Shown piece by piece: positions 8,299 through 17,684 of a DNA stretch of 64,000 nt. Source of the DNA: Verrucomicrobiia bacterium (GTDB taxonomy: Bacteria; Verrucomicrobiota; Verrucomicrobiia; Limisphaerales; CAIMTB01); the NCBI GenBank assembly GCA_019634625.1, contig JAHCBA010000004.1, forward strand, positions 62,001 to 126,000. Reading direction: 5' to 3'. The first letter of the stretch is position 1. Every line of letters starts with the position of its first letter. Below the pieces are notes generated by a model. The model worked only from the letters and a program-made list of their open reading frames with translations, searched no databases and had not been told where the DNA came from. Made by a program: the position numbers and the translations under genes.

Positions 8299-10001
8299 TC
8301 CTCCCTCTCACCGGTCTGGGGAATCTGCGGAAATCTCCCCAGCATGTCGTTCGCTTCCGTCCAGCGCCGATGCAGCACCCAGACGGTGTGGGGCAGAGAC
8401 ACCAGGGCCAGAACCATCCTCAAGGCACGCCGCCAGCCTCCCCCCTCGCCACTCAGGGTTCCCACCGCGTTGATCCACAGCATTTCCCGAACCTCGTTCC
8501 TCGGAAAATACCGGAGTCCCCGGTAGATGTCCCACACACTGGCCAGGTGTCTCTGGAACAGCCGGCGGCGACTCCCGGCACGGGTCACCACGCGGGCGCC
8601 GTGCGTGCGCAATCCTCCCGCCGGCGCGTGGTGGTGCAGAACCGAGATGGTCGGGTCCAGCAGCATCTTTGCCCCGCTCAGATAGAGCCGCATCCCGAGA
8701 TCCCCATCGGCCCGTTGCCCTCGATCGTAGGCCAGGTCGAACAACCCGCTTCGTTCGAGCACCTCCCGCCGGATCATGGTGTTGTTGGTCGGGAAGACAT
8801 CGCTCATCCGCGCCAACCGAAACTCCGGGGGAAGCGGTCCAGCGCCTACTTCATCGGCGACGCCACACGAAACCCCGGCTCCGGTCCGATCAAGGTGCCT
8901 CAGGTGCCGCTCCACAAGGTCAGGCCCCACCTCGTCATCGTCATCCAGGAACAGGACCATCTCCCCCGTCGCCATTCGCAGCCCCCGGTTGCGCGAGGAG
9001 CACTGACCGGGCACTTCCAATGTCACCACCCGCAATGGCAGTTCCGGAAACGCTTCCACCCAGGAGGTCTCCCTCCGCTCAACGCGGGTCTGATCGACCA
9101 CCACCACCTCCTTCACGGGAAGGGTCTGTTTTCCCAACTGCCCGAGCAACACTTTCAGATAGGGATAACGGTCCACCGTGGGAATCAGGACAGTCACCCC
9201 CCTCCCGGGGACATCGGGGACGCCCTGCTCCGGCACGGATTCGCATTGGGCGGGTTGCCTCAGAGGCGGGGGCGCAGGCACGGATGGCTCGCGTCGCACC
9301 CGCCACCAGGCGCGCAACCATTTCCTGAACGGCGCCTGTCGCGTCCAAACCGCCCGGAAGGCGGCCCAACCCAGCCATCGACGCCCATGGCGCCGCCGAA
9401 CGAAGCGCAAGGCATCCTCGACCTCCCCTTCGTTTGCCGCCCCCACCCCGTTCCCGGAAATCTCCCCGGCCACCCGGCTCGGAGGAGCGGCATCCGAAGG
9501 GCCGAGCAGCCCCGGCACATGCCGCATCCGTGCTCCGTGGCGAATCCACCGATGCCCCATTTCCAGGCCGGCGATCTCAAGGGTCCGAAAGCCCGATGGA
9601 AGCCCGCCCAACCGCATCACCACCTCCCGTCGCACCAGGCACGCCCGCAGGGACAACCGCCAGGATGTCGCCTCCACCTCGGGATTCGGATCCGCCTGCA
9701 GCATCCATGTCGGGGTGACCGAAGCCAGGATGTGCGGACGCCCCCCCATCCCCAGGCGAAGGCCCGCATGCCAGACATCCCACCCTGTGGCCAGCAGTTC
9801 GCCAATGAGTTGCAGGCCCGGAGGACGCCCCAAGGTCGCATCCCAGCAGAGCGCAGCCGGCTCGGATCCCGACGCTCCCCAATCGTCGAGGGCCGACCGG
9901 ACCGACGCGAGATTGCCCCCGACCGTCACCACCTGCCCGGCTCCCCAGTCGAGGGAATCCCCGCCACCGTCCAGAAGGATGAGCCTTACGCCTTCCATCA
10001 C
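8295..10001 (-). CDS. GT2-family glycosyltransferase with degenerate N-terminal GT2-like half
   Basis: 568 residues. A canonical GT-A/GT2 domain starts near residue 268 with VTVLIPTVDRYPYLK, followed by VVVVDQTR, CSSRNRGLRMATG and the metal-binding acidic cluster FLDDDDE. The acceptor-side RADGDLGMRLYLSG follows. The first ~230 residues contain SLRACLVRREVVMRLGG and a following RTLEIAGLEMGHRWIRHG, which resemble the second half of another GT2 domain without a recognisable DXD, so a decayed or non-catalytic duplicated domain is possible. The gene begins GTG-ATG at 10001/9998 and overlaps the upstream stop (TGA 10000-9998); either codon may start it. It ends by overlapping the next gene by 4 nt. 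The role is inferred as one transfer step in exopolysaccharide assembly. Confidence 0.82.
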   Translation of the reverse strand: MMEGVRLILLDGGGDSLDWGAGQVVTVGGNLASVRSALDDWGASGSEPAALCWDATLGRPPGLQLIGELLATGWDVWHAGLRLGMGGRPHILASVTPTWMLQADPNPEVEATSWRLSLRACLVRREVVMRLGGLPSGFRTLEIAGLEMGHRWIRHGARMRHVPGLLGPSDAAPPSRVAGEISGNGVGAANEGEVEDALRFVRRRHGRRWLGWAAFRAVWTRQAPFRKWLRAWWRVRREPSVPAPPPLRQPAQCESVPEQGVPDVPGRGVTVLIPTVDRYPYLKVLLGQLGKQTLPVKEVVVVDQTRVERRETSWVEAFPELPLRVVTLEVPGQCSSRNRGLRMATGEMVLFLDDDDEVGPDLVERHLRHLDRTGAGVSCGVADEVGAGPLPPEFRLARMSDVFPTNNTMIRREVLERSGLFDLAYDRGQRADGDLGMRLYLSGAKMLLDPTISVLHHHAPAGGLRTHGARVVTRAGSRRRLFQRHLASVWDIYRGLRYFPRNEVREMLWINAVGTLSGEGGGWRRALRMVLALVSLPHTVWVLHRRWTEANDMLGRFPQIPQTGEREE

Positions 10002-11269
10002 GAAGGGTGAACGCTCCCACCGTAATCATCGACCCGTGCACGCAATCCCTCTTCTCCTGCGGGCCCCCGATGGAACCGGTCGAAGGCTTCCAATTGATCC
10101 TCGATGCGAAAGCGCTGCTCCACCCGTGTCCGCCCGGCCCGCCCCATCCTCAAGCGCAAGTCCGGATCCTCAGCCAGACGTCGGACGGCCTCCGCCATGG
10201 CGCCCGGATCCCGACGCGGAAGGACGAACCCCGTCTCTCCGTCGGCCACGTTTTCACCCAGCCCATCCGCATCGCTGCACACGACGGGCAACCGCATCGC
10301 CTGCGCCTCGATCGCTCCGTTGCAGAAGCCCTCGGACACCGCCCCGTGCAGGAAGACATCGGCCCAGACCAGTTCCCGCCGCACGCGTTCTGCCGGCTGG
10401 GGACCAAGCAGGGTCACCTCCGAATCCAGATTCATCTGCTTTCGCTCGAAAGCCACAGCCTCGAGGTGACTGCCCCCGCCCACGATCCGGTACTCGCAGG
10501 CCAGCCCGGCTCGCACCAGTCGATGCACCACCTCGAGATTGAACTCATAGCCCTTCTTCCACTCAAGCCGTCCGACACTCAGCAGGCGTATCGGACGTTC
10601 CCGGGTTCCAAGTCGTTCCCCGCCCCGGTCGTCCGGCGGGGTCCAGATGCCCGGGTCGAGTGCCGGGGGGATGAGAACGTGCGGTTTCGCCGGCGGGCAA
10701 CCCCGGTGCAGGGCCCGGTGCCACAGGTCCTGCCCCAGGCAATGAATGGCATCCACCTCCCGCCACACCGCATCGTAGTACCCGGGCACCTCCAACCCGG
10801 AGAAATTGAGATCGTACCCTCGAAAACTGCACGTCAACCGCACCCCGAGCTGACGCCGAAGGTGCGTGCGGCCCACCGCGAGTGCGCCGAACTCGAAATG
10901 GACCGAGTCAGGACCGAGCCCGATGAGCGTGGAATCCAGGTAGGCGTTTCGCAGCCGACTCAACGCATCCGCCCCGCGGCCACGCCGGACATACCGCGAC
11001 AACCGCATGGGATGCCTCGCCGCACCCAGCAGCGCCATCGGCCAGCGCAGCGGCATCAGCCACCTGGGATCGGTCCGCCACACCCGGTGCACCCGGCGCC
11101 TCGCCTCGTCGTGGCCCTGCAATGCCGGAAACCGACCCCACTCCCGCGCCTCCGACTGATGGCACACCACATGGACATCCCAGCCCCTGTCCAGCAGTCC
11201 GAGAAACTTCGAGACAATGAAGCTCTCCGACAGCCTCGGAAACGCCGGGACGACAAGCACCAATCGCAT
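9998..11269 (-). CDS. GT4-family glycosyltransferase (colanic-acid WcaL-like)
   Basis: A 423-residue GT-B glycosyltransferase. The start MRLVLVVPAFPRLSESFIVSK matches the PxxSETF-like opening seen in WcaL/ExpC-type enzymes. Further motifs are SFRGYDLNFSG (148-158), RLLSVGRLEWKKGYEFNLE (228-246) and the E-x7-E pair E313/E321 in SEGFCNGAIE. The gene starts 3 bp after the upstream glycosyltransferase and overlaps the following GT2 gene by up to 4 nt, so it sits inside one polycistronic unit. The expected function is transfer of a hexose onto the lipid-linked oligosaccharide in the cytoplasm; the sugar is unknown. Confidence 0.86.
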   Translation of the reverse strand: MRLVLVVPAFPRLSESFIVSKFLGLLDRGWDVHVVCHQSEAREWGRFPALQGHDEARRRVHRVWRTDPRWLMPLRWPMALLGAARHPMRLSRYVRRGRGADALSRLRNAYLDSTLIGLGPDSVHFEFGALAVGRTHLRRQLGVRLTCSFRGYDLNFSGLEVPGYYDAVWREVDAIHCLGQDLWHRALHRGCPPAKPHVLIPPALDPGIWTPPDDRGGERLGTRERPIRLLSVGRLEWKKGYEFNLEVVHRLVRAGLACEYRIVGGGSHLEAVAFERKQMNLDSEVTLLGPQPAERVRRELVWADVFLHGAVSEGFCNGAIEAQAMRLPVVCSDADGLGENVADGETGFVLPRRDPGAMAEAVRRLAEDPDLRLRMGRAGRTRVEQRFRIEDQLEAFDRFHRGPAGEEGLRARVDDYGGSVHPS

Positions 11270-11272
11270 GCT

Positions 11273-12616
11273 CTATTCCCTCCTGCCCGCCACCTCACGG
11301 AACAGCGCCGCGAACCTTTGAACCTGGTCCTCCAGCCGGAAATCGCGCTCCACCCGGGCCCGGCCGGCCGCTCCCATCCGGCGCGCCGCCTCGGGGCTCT
11401 GAATCAGCTCTTCGATGGCCTCCGCCATGGCCAGCGGATCCCGCGCCGGAACCACGCGCCCCTCGACCCCATCGGTCACCGCCTCGCGCACCCCTCCGCA
11501 GTCGGTGGTGACCACCGGCAGTCCGCAGGCCATCGCTTCGAGCACGGCATTCGGCAACCCTTCGCTCAGGCTCGAAAACACGAAACAATCCGCTCCCTGC
11601 AACCGCTCCCTCACCTCCCGCGGGGAACGGCGCCCCAGAATCTCCACGCGGTCACCGAGACCGAGATCCTGCACCGTATAGACCAGCCTCTCCCGCTCCG
11701 GACCCTCCCCGATGATCGCAAGCCGGACCGGCAGACCCCGATCCGCCAACCGGCGCAGCGCGAGCAGCAGGTACTCATATCCCTTGCGCCAGATCAGCGC
11801 GCCCGTGGTGACCAACTGAACACCGGCAGCGGACGGGGGACGGGTGGCAGCCGGCACAAATCGAACCGGATCCACCGCAGGCCGGATCACCCGTGCCTTG
11901 GCTGCATCCAGTCCCAACCGGCTGGCCTCCTGTAGAATGTCATCACTCACACAATGCACGGCGGCCGCCCTTCGAAACGTCTCCTTCAACCCGGCCACCA
12001 GGTCGCGTCGGGCTGGATTGCTCGGGGCGACATTCACCTGACTCCCCCGGCAGCTCACCACCACCGGCGTCCCCAACTCGAAGACCGGCAGGTGCGCCAC
12101 CGCCGCCGAGTTCCACGGAAAATAGATCACATCCCAACGGCCCAGGCAGAACGGCAATCCGCGGTGAAGCATGGACATTCGCCGCGTAAACCCTCGCGCC
12201 TGCCAGCTCGTCCGAACCAGCTTGCCAAGCTCGCGTCGGGACCTCAGGAACGCCATGGCCAGCCATCCGGCCCCTTCCAACCAGCGCATGGGGTGACCCG
12301 AACTCCAACCCGGCATCCGGACGGCGCTCAACCCCTGGCGACGCGCACCCCGGATGGCGTCCGCCGTCGGCAACCCCAACGTCACCTCGCAACCGGCCTG
12401 GTCCAACCCGACCACCAGCCTTTGCAGAAACGTCTCGGGCGGCCATGAAATGCCCGCCACCAGAACGCGGACCGCTGCCGATCCTCCCGAAGCCGGGCAC
12501 GCCAAAATCCTGCCGCTCCCCGGTTCGGACCGACCGGCACCGCGCTCCGTGGCTCGACCCAACAGACAGGTTGTCGTCGTCATGCCCACCCCGAACTCAC
12601 TCCACGCGGCCGTCAT
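11273..12616 (-). CDS. GT4-family glycosyltransferase
   Basis: A 447-residue product is obtained with the ATG at 12616, which forms an ATGA overlap with the stop of the exosortase gene. The open frame extends further upstream to 13372, but that part only shadows the exosortase. An ATG at 12583 is another possible start, since the first ~45 residues are poorly conserved in character. The core starts at VRVLVAGISWPPETF (about 49). Donor-side motifs are LVTTGALIWRKGYEYLLLAL (268-287), IIGEGPERE and E352/E360 in SEGLPNAVLE. It is the first of five glycosyltransferases after the exosortase. The tight coupling ties sugar assembly to the protein-sorting gene. Confidence 0.84.
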   Translation of the reverse strand: MTAAWSEFGVGMTTTTCLLGRATERGAGRSEPGSGRILACPASGGSAAVRVLVAGISWPPETFLQRLVVGLDQAGCEVTLGLPTADAIRGARRQGLSAVRMPGWSSGHPMRWLEGAGWLAMAFLRSRRELGKLVRTSWQARGFTRRMSMLHRGLPFCLGRWDVIYFPWNSAAVAHLPVFELGTPVVVSCRGSQVNVAPSNPARRDLVAGLKETFRRAAAVHCVSDDILQEASRLGLDAAKARVIRPAVDPVRFVPAATRPPSAAGVQLVTTGALIWRKGYEYLLLALRRLADRGLPVRLAIIGEGPERERLVYTVQDLGLGDRVEILGRRSPREVRERLQGADCFVFSSLSEGLPNAVLEAMACGLPVVTTDCGGVREAVTDGVEGRVVPARDPLAMAEAIEELIQSPEAARRMGAAGRARVERDFRLEDQVQRFAALFREVAGRRE

Positions 12617-14178
12617 GGAACAACGTCGGGCCGTTGCACCTCGACCAGTCCCGGCAATTCGCGCCGGACCGACTCCGTCGCCTCGGCCAGACTGGGGTAT
12701 CCCGCCAGAATGAGCTGAAAGGTCTGCTGGCCGATCAGGCGCCTGCCCTGGATGGCCAGACGAAACCGTTCCCCGTACTTGCTCCCCAGCCCACCCTGCC
12801 GGTCCATGCCATCCTCCCAGAGACAAAAGAAGACATGCAGAACGGCTTCGTCCCGCCCGAATGTGTATCTGCGGAACGGAATGGTGACCCCATCCGCCTC
12901 GAACCCCTCCACTCCGGCATCCTCCACAATGCGAAACCCCGACCCGGGCAGGCATCGGTCCGGCCGATGCACGCGGCCCAGGGACGAATGGCCCGCCGTG
13001 CGCGGATCCCAGCGAAAGAAGAACGCGGTCCATGCCCGGCCGTCCAAAGTCCGCCACGCCCCCGCCGTGCCGTGATCGTACTTGAGTTGGCGGAGGATGC
13101 TGTCGCCGACCTCGACGGGACCATAGCCCGGCGCGTCTTGTGGTGCCTGAAAGGCCCAGCGTGTGGACTCCTTCCAACTCGTATCCCTGGATCGGTACCA
13201 GACCTCGTTGCCCAGGAAAATCAGGACCATCCAGATGGCGAATCCGATGGCCGGGGCGCGACGCAAGCCTCCGACAGGCGGACACGACGCCTTGGGCTCG
13301 ATCGGCGGCGCCTTGGCCAGACGCCCGGCCATCAGCCACAGACCGATGAAACACCCGATCACGATGCTCCACCCGGCGCCATCATGATACTTGTCGATGG
13401 CCTCAACCCCCTGAGCCGAAGCCTGCCAGGTAAGAAACAGCGCCCTCCCCACATTGAGAGCAAAGGCGAAGAGGAGTCCGCCCAGTACCAACAGGATCCG
13501 CCGGGACCAGAGCAGGCGGAAATGCTCCCCCAGGAACAGCCCGATCATCAAGGTCGTCTGGAACGACCGGATCCCACTGCACGCCTCGTCCACCCCAACC
13601 ACCCCCGACCCGATTTCAATCAGATTGCCACGTTGCAGGGCGGGGATGTTGAACAATCCCAGAATCTCGACCGAGATCGCCGCCACAATGTGCATGAGTC
13701 CCTGGGTGAGCCCGTGTTCGATCCGGAACGGCCAGCGGACCGCGGTGAGGATGAAGGCGATCGGAAAGGCGAAATGACGCACCCACGCCCATCCACCCAC
13801 GCGATGGATCGCGTACAGGGTCAGCACCACCGTCAGCACGGCTGTGAGCCAGTTCATCAGCGGCCAGGTGCGGTTGACCTCGGCCACGATGCGAATCGGC
13901 AGCAGGGCCAGCACGAGCACGCCCATGCCGATCTTCAGGGCCCACGGGTCGCGACCTGGCACAGGATCGGGCCGGGTCCCCCAGTTGCGCAGCAGCAGGC
14001 CGGCCGCCAGCAGGGGCACGAACCAGCCATACTCGTACTGCTCACTGGTCGCCCAGGTGAAACTGAGTTGCCGCAGCAAATCCAGCCACAGCAACCCAAA
14101 GGCCAGCACCCAGACCCAGAGGGTCACCCGATCCGGCCTCACGTCAGCCGCCGCCATGATACCCGTTGTGGAACTCAC
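12613..14178 (-). CDS. Exosortase with fused EpsI-like C-terminal domain
   Basis: 521 residues. About eight membrane helices span residues 18-290 and hold the exosortase catalytic triad in the expected order: Cys200 in GVDEACSGIRS, Arg245 in ALNVGRALF and His265 in DKYHDGAG. Exosortases are membrane transpeptidases that recognise PEP-CTERM-type tails at the cell envelope. The last ~200 residues form a soluble domain like EpsI, a protein often encoded beside or fused to exosortases in exopolysaccharide loci. The GTG start at 14178 has GAGAG upstream; an ATG at 14157 is a plausible alternative. The PEP-CTERM protein at 20561 is a candidate substrate. Subclass of the exosortase could not be assigned by eye. 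Confidence 0.9.
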   Translation of the reverse strand: MSSTTGIMAAADVRPDRVTLWVWVLAFGLLWLDLLRQLSFTWATSEQYEYGWFVPLLAAGLLLRNWGTRPDPVPGRDPWALKIGMGVLVLALLPIRIVAEVNRTWPLMNWLTAVLTVVLTLYAIHRVGGWAWVRHFAFPIAFILTAVRWPFRIEHGLTQGLMHIVAAISVEILGLFNIPALQRGNLIEIGSGVVGVDEACSGIRSFQTTLMIGLFLGEHFRLLWSRRILLVLGGLLFAFALNVGRALFLTWQASAQGVEAIDKYHDGAGWSIVIGCFIGLWLMAGRLAKAPPIEPKASCPPVGGLRRAPAIGFAIWMVLIFLGNEVWYRSRDTSWKESTRWAFQAPQDAPGYGPVEVGDSILRQLKYDHGTAGAWRTLDGRAWTAFFFRWDPRTAGHSSLGRVHRPDRCLPGSGFRIVEDAGVEGFEADGVTIPFRRYTFGRDEAVLHVFFCLWEDGMDRQGGLGSKYGERFRLAIQGRRLIGQQTFQLILAGYPSLAEATESVRRELPGLVEVQRPDVVP

Positions 14179-14618
14179 AAGTCTCTCACATGTTTCGACA
14201 CTTCGTGCCGGTCGGTTCGCAGCCCCTTTCCGGTCCGGCCACGACCTTTTGCTCCATCACTTCCTTGCCCCGCCGTTCTCGAAGGGGCCGTGACGCCGCA
14301 CCGAGAGTCGCCGCTGGCTCATTCCATCGCATCGCCACGCGCTCCGTTCCTCAGGTCGCAACGCTCTGTCCCCGGCACCCGTGGATTTACGCGCAAATCC
14401 CCACCCGCCGTGTCCTGTCTCACTCCCGCGAGGAGAATCAGCCTGGGTCACCCCGGGTACCCGCCTCCACCACCGGACCGCCCTCCCCTCGCCAGACATC
14501 CTGTCCGATAGTCGACCATTCCCCAGTCCTCCCGTCCTCAGCCATCAAGTGTCATCCCTCCGTCTTCCGTCTTCAGGTCTCAGGTTTCAGGCTTCAGGTT
14601 TCAGCCTTCATTCTCCCC
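14179..14618. other. Intergenic gap inside the EPS locus
   Basis: A 440-bp interruption between the BY-kinase stop and the exosortase start. It carries an imperfect GTGGATTT...AAATCCCCAC stem near 14381-14404, a GGGTACCC palindrome near 14454-14461 and a five-unit heptamer tract at 14574-14608. No T-rich Rho-independent terminator is visible on the minus strand. The gap may hold a second promoter for the exosortase-glycosyltransferase half. Short frames here look non-coding. Confidence 0.5.
14574..14608. repeat. Heptamer tandem repeat (CAGGYTT-like, 5 units)
   Basis: Units CAGGTCT, CAGGTTT, CAGGCTT, CAGGTTT and CAGCCTT follow one another without gaps. This is the same unit design as the tract at 863-932. 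It lies 10 bp beyond the BY-kinase stop codon. Confidence 0.85.
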
Positions 14619-16901
14619 TCACGCCGCCACAGGCGGAACTCCGCGATAATAGTCAGCGTACTTGTAGTAGTGGTAGGAGCGCAGCGAGGCGTTGGCGCGG
14701 TTGAACACCATGCCGAGAATGCGGGCCTGCCGCTGCTGGAGAACTTCGATGGCTTCCGTCACCTGCGCCGCACGCGAGAATCCCCGCCGCACCACCAGCA
14801 GAGCCCCGTCCAGGCGCGGCGCCATGGTCGCCGAATCGTCCGCGGCGAAAATCGGACTGCTGTCGAACAGGACGTAGTCGTACTGCTCGCGCAGCAGGCG
14901 GAGCAGGCGCTCGAACTTGGGTCCCGTCAGGAGATCCCCCGGGTTTGCGGCCCCCTTTCCCCGCGCGATGAATCCCAGGTTGGGAAGGAGGTCGGCCTGG
15001 ATGAAGTCGGCGAGCCGATCCGGGTTCCTCAGGGCCTCCGTAAGCCCCGGTTCCTTGGCAGCACCCAGCAACTCGTGCAGGTGTCCCTTGCGCATGTCCG
15101 CGTCGATGAGGACCACTTTGGCCCCCCCGAATGCAATGGCCCGCGCGAGGTTGGAGGCCACGGTCGATTTGCCTTCCCCAGGGATGGCGCTGGTCACCAG
15201 CAGGGAGCGAGGCGCACGGTCGTCCCGGACCAGGTAGAGCAGGGCGGAACGCAGGCTGCGATAGGCCTCGGCGAACATGTACCGCGGATCGTCCAGGGCC
15301 AGGAGGGGGAGGGTCTTCTCGGATCGCCCCAGCGGCATGTCGGGAACGTGTCCGACCACCCCGCCACCCAACGTCTCGACCAGTTCGGCCGGGGTCTGAA
15401 AACGGTCATCCCGGAAGGCGAGGAGGGCCAATATCCCAATCCCGAAGCATAACCCGCCCACCGCGGAGGCGCCGAACATGGCCAGTTCCTTCCGTCGGGT
15501 GCGCTCCGCCACTGAAGCAGGTTCGAGGACCGCCATGGTGTCCTGTTCGATGTTGCGGCTGATGCCGACGTTCTGGACCAACAGCATCAGGCGGTCATGA
15601 ACGGACTGCGCACGCTGCACGTGAACGCGCAACCGTTCCGCCTCGGAAATCCGGGTATTGGCCTCGACGACCTTCGACTCCCATTCCCGGATGGAGTCCC
15701 GCACGCTGGCCATCTTGAGACCCAACGCAGCGAGGGCCGCGTCGATCCGGCGCTGTTCCTGAGTGCCGTAAATCTCAAGCATCCGATCCACCCGGGCAAT
15801 GTCGTCCGACAGGCGCACCATCTTGGGATGTTTCGGGCGGAGATACTGGCTCAACCGGTCGCGCTGCGCCTCCAACATGGCGCGCTCGCGGAGCACGCCC
15901 TGAATCTCGGGCGGAATCGTCGCCAGGTAGGCCAGCTCCGCATCCGGGCCCGAAGGAGCGGCCACTTCGCCCCCGCCGGCTTCGGCGAGCGGCGCGGGCG
16001 TCGGAGCAGATACCAACGGGGGGTCCGGCCAGCCGTCGGCAGCCGCTTCCGCCTGGGGCCAGTCCCCCGCTGGGACATCCGGGGTGGCGGCGGCCGGGCC
16101 AGCCTGCGCCAGCGGCCCGGGGAGTGCGGAAGCCACGGGAGTGGGTCGGCGTCCCGAGCGGAGGATCTGGGCTTCGAGTTCGAGATCGGCCAGTTGGGTC
16201 CGCAGCCTGGCGAGATAGCCGCCGGCGATGGTTCCCTCCTCCTGCAGAATCGCCAGGTTGTTGCTCCGCTGGAAGGTGGAGAAGATGTCCTGAGCCATCG
16301 TCAGGTCGCGTTCCGCCCGCTGCACCTGCTCGGTGATTGAGGTCAGGGTCTCGCTGCTGGCCAGTTTCCTCATGGTTCGCTTGAACTCGAGGTAGGCGTC
16401 CATCAGGGCATTGAGATACGCCTGGGTGTAGCGGGCGTCGGATCCCGTGGCCTGAAGGACAAACACCGAACTCTTGGGGACGGGTGCCATCCGCACACTC
16501 ACCCGTTCCGGCTGTCCGTCCGGCCCCGTGGGAATCCGAACGCCCCCGACAGCCCGAAGACGCTCCATGGCCAGGTCCCGAATCGGACCCGCCTGCAGGA
16601 GGGCGGACTGGGTCCCGAGAAAGTTCTGAAGATCCTCCGAGAACAGTCCGCCCTCCGGCAGCCGCACCCGGATCGGTTCATGCATGCGGGCGTTCGAGAC
16701 GTACGTCGGCTCCGCAGTCCAGTAGAGGTAGGCGCCCCCCCCTGCCCCGAGAAGCAACGTCAGCACCGGCAGCCACCAGAATCGCCGCAGCGCCAGCAGC
16801 AGTTTCCGAAGAAACCGAAGGGCAGCCGGCGACCCGGACTCGTCGATCGGCTCGACGTCCAGATAGGCGGGCTCGGGGCTGCGTTGGGCGGGAAGACTCA
16901 T
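14619..16901 (-). CDS. Wzz/GNVR chain-length regulator fused to BY-kinase (CpsD-like)
   Basis: 760 residues. A Wzz-type N-terminal transmembrane helix (FWWLPVLTLLLGAGGGAYLYW, about 41-61) leads into a long periplasmic region with coiled-coil segments (about 190-440, interrupted by a Pro/Ala-rich linker). A second transmembrane helix lies near 480. The cytoplasmic BY-kinase has Walker A IPGEGKST (573-580), Walker A' VVLIDADMRKG (about 596-606), Walker B YVLFDSSPI (about 676-684) and a C-terminal Tyr cluster YHYYKYADYY that would be autophosphorylated. These proteins set polymer length and couple polymerisation to export through the outer-membrane Wza channel. The gene begins 3 bp after the export-protein gene, so the two are co-transcribed. 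Confidence 0.92.
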   Translation of the reverse strand: MSLPAQRSPEPAYLDVEPIDESGSPAALRFLRKLLLALRRFWWLPVLTLLLGAGGGAYLYWTAEPTYVSNARMHEPIRVRLPEGGLFSEDLQNFLGTQSALLQAGPIRDLAMERLRAVGGVRIPTGPDGQPERVSVRMAPVPKSSVFVLQATGSDARYTQAYLNALMDAYLEFKRTMRKLASSETLTSITEQVQRAERDLTMAQDIFSTFQRSNNLAILQEEGTIAGGYLARLRTQLADLELEAQILRSGRRPTPVASALPGPLAQAGPAAATPDVPAGDWPQAEAAADGWPDPPLVSAPTPAPLAEAGGGEVAAPSGPDAELAYLATIPPEIQGVLRERAMLEAQRDRLSQYLRPKHPKMVRLSDDIARVDRMLEIYGTQEQRRIDAALAALGLKMASVRDSIREWESKVVEANTRISEAERLRVHVQRAQSVHDRLMLLVQNVGISRNIEQDTMAVLEPASVAERTRRKELAMFGASAVGGLCFGIGILALLAFRDDRFQTPAELVETLGGGVVGHVPDMPLGRSEKTLPLLALDDPRYMFAEAYRSLRSALLYLVRDDRAPRSLLVTSAIPGEGKSTVASNLARAIAFGGAKVVLIDADMRKGHLHELLGAAKEPGLTEALRNPDRLADFIQADLLPNLGFIARGKGAANPGDLLTGPKFERLLRLLREQYDYVLFDSSPIFAADDSATMAPRLDGALLVVRRGFSRAAQVTEAIEVLQQRQARILGMVFNRANASLRSYHYYKYADYYRGVPPVAA

Positions 16902-16904
16902 GCT

Positions 16905-17684
16905 CTAAAAGCGAATCAACCGGTCCGGGACGTAGATCATGTCGCCCGGCTCGAGGACCATGTCGTTCTGGGTGCGGCCCCGCTCGATGATTTCGCCGAC
17001 ATTCACGGTGAACGTGGTGTCGGGGCCGCCGTCGGTGGCCCGCCGGGTGATGCGAACGTTGCGTTTGTCGGCGGCGTCGGTGAAGCCGCCGGCGCGAAGG
17101 ATGGCCTTGCTGACCGTATAGACCTCGTCGCTGGGGATTTCCTGGGGGCCGGGCAGCCGCACCGGGCCGACCAGCCAGACCCGGCCCCGGCTGCGGGCCA
17201 TCAGATCGACGGCGACGATGACGGTGGCCTGGTAATAGTACTCCTTCTCGAGTTCCTGCTTCAGCTCGACGGCGAGTTCGCGACATGTCTTGCCGCGGGC
17301 GGCGAACCGCCCGATGTAGGGCACATCCAGCTCCCCGGAATCGGTGACCACCAGGGGGCGGGGCACCTCTTCGTCCTCGATGATGCGGAAGCTCAGTCGA
17401 TCCCCCACGACCAGTCGATGCTTGTCGTCCAGGGCATCCATGCTGGCCGGCAACGGAACGGTGGGCACGGCAGAACCTTCAACCGGTGGCGGGGGCAGAA
17501 CCGACGACACCGCGGCATTGGTCAGCCCAGCCAATGGCGAGGCAAAGCCGGATCCCGGAACCGGATTCTGGGCTGCCGAACCGATCGTCCATACCACGGC
17601 CATGACAAGGAGGCCCAGCGTGCGCCCCGCCGACCAGGTGCGCCTCGCAGCCCTCGCAGGGCGGTTGGGAATCCATGCGTTCAC
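16905..17684 (-). CDS. Wza-type polysaccharide export protein (Poly_export/SLBB)
   Basis: 259 residues with an N-terminal export signal (LGLLVMAVVWTIGSAA). The Poly_export domain follows (HRLVVGDRLSFRIIEDEE, DSGELDVPYIGRFAARGKTC), then a SLBB-like segment (RGRVWLVGPVRLPGPQEI) and the closing VLEPGDMIYVPDRLIRF. The family forms the periplasmic/outer-membrane exit channel for capsular and exopolysaccharide. No lipobox cysteine is visible at the predicted cleavage site, unlike Wza of Escherichia coli. The gene overlaps the upstream beta-barrel gene by 4 nt and is followed after 3 bp by the BY-kinase, forming an export trio. Confidence 0.9.
   Translation of the reverse strand: MNAWIPNRPARAARRTWSAGRTLGLLVMAVVWTIGSAAQNPVPGSGFASPLAGLTNAAVSSVLPPPPVEGSAVPTVPLPASMDALDDKHRLVVGDRLSFRIIEDEEVPRPLVVTDSGELDVPYIGRFAARGKTCRELAVELKQELEKEYYYQATVIVAVDLMARSRGRVWLVGPVRLPGPQEIPSDEVYTVSKAILRAGGFTDAADKRNVRITRRATDGGPDTTFTVNVGEIIERGRTQNDMVLEPGDMIYVPDRLIRF

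Noticed and set aside
12617-13372. N-terminal extension of the glycosyltransferase at 11273
   Set aside because: The frame is open to 13372 only because it overlaps the exosortase gene. The ATGA junction at 12613-12616 gives the natural start.
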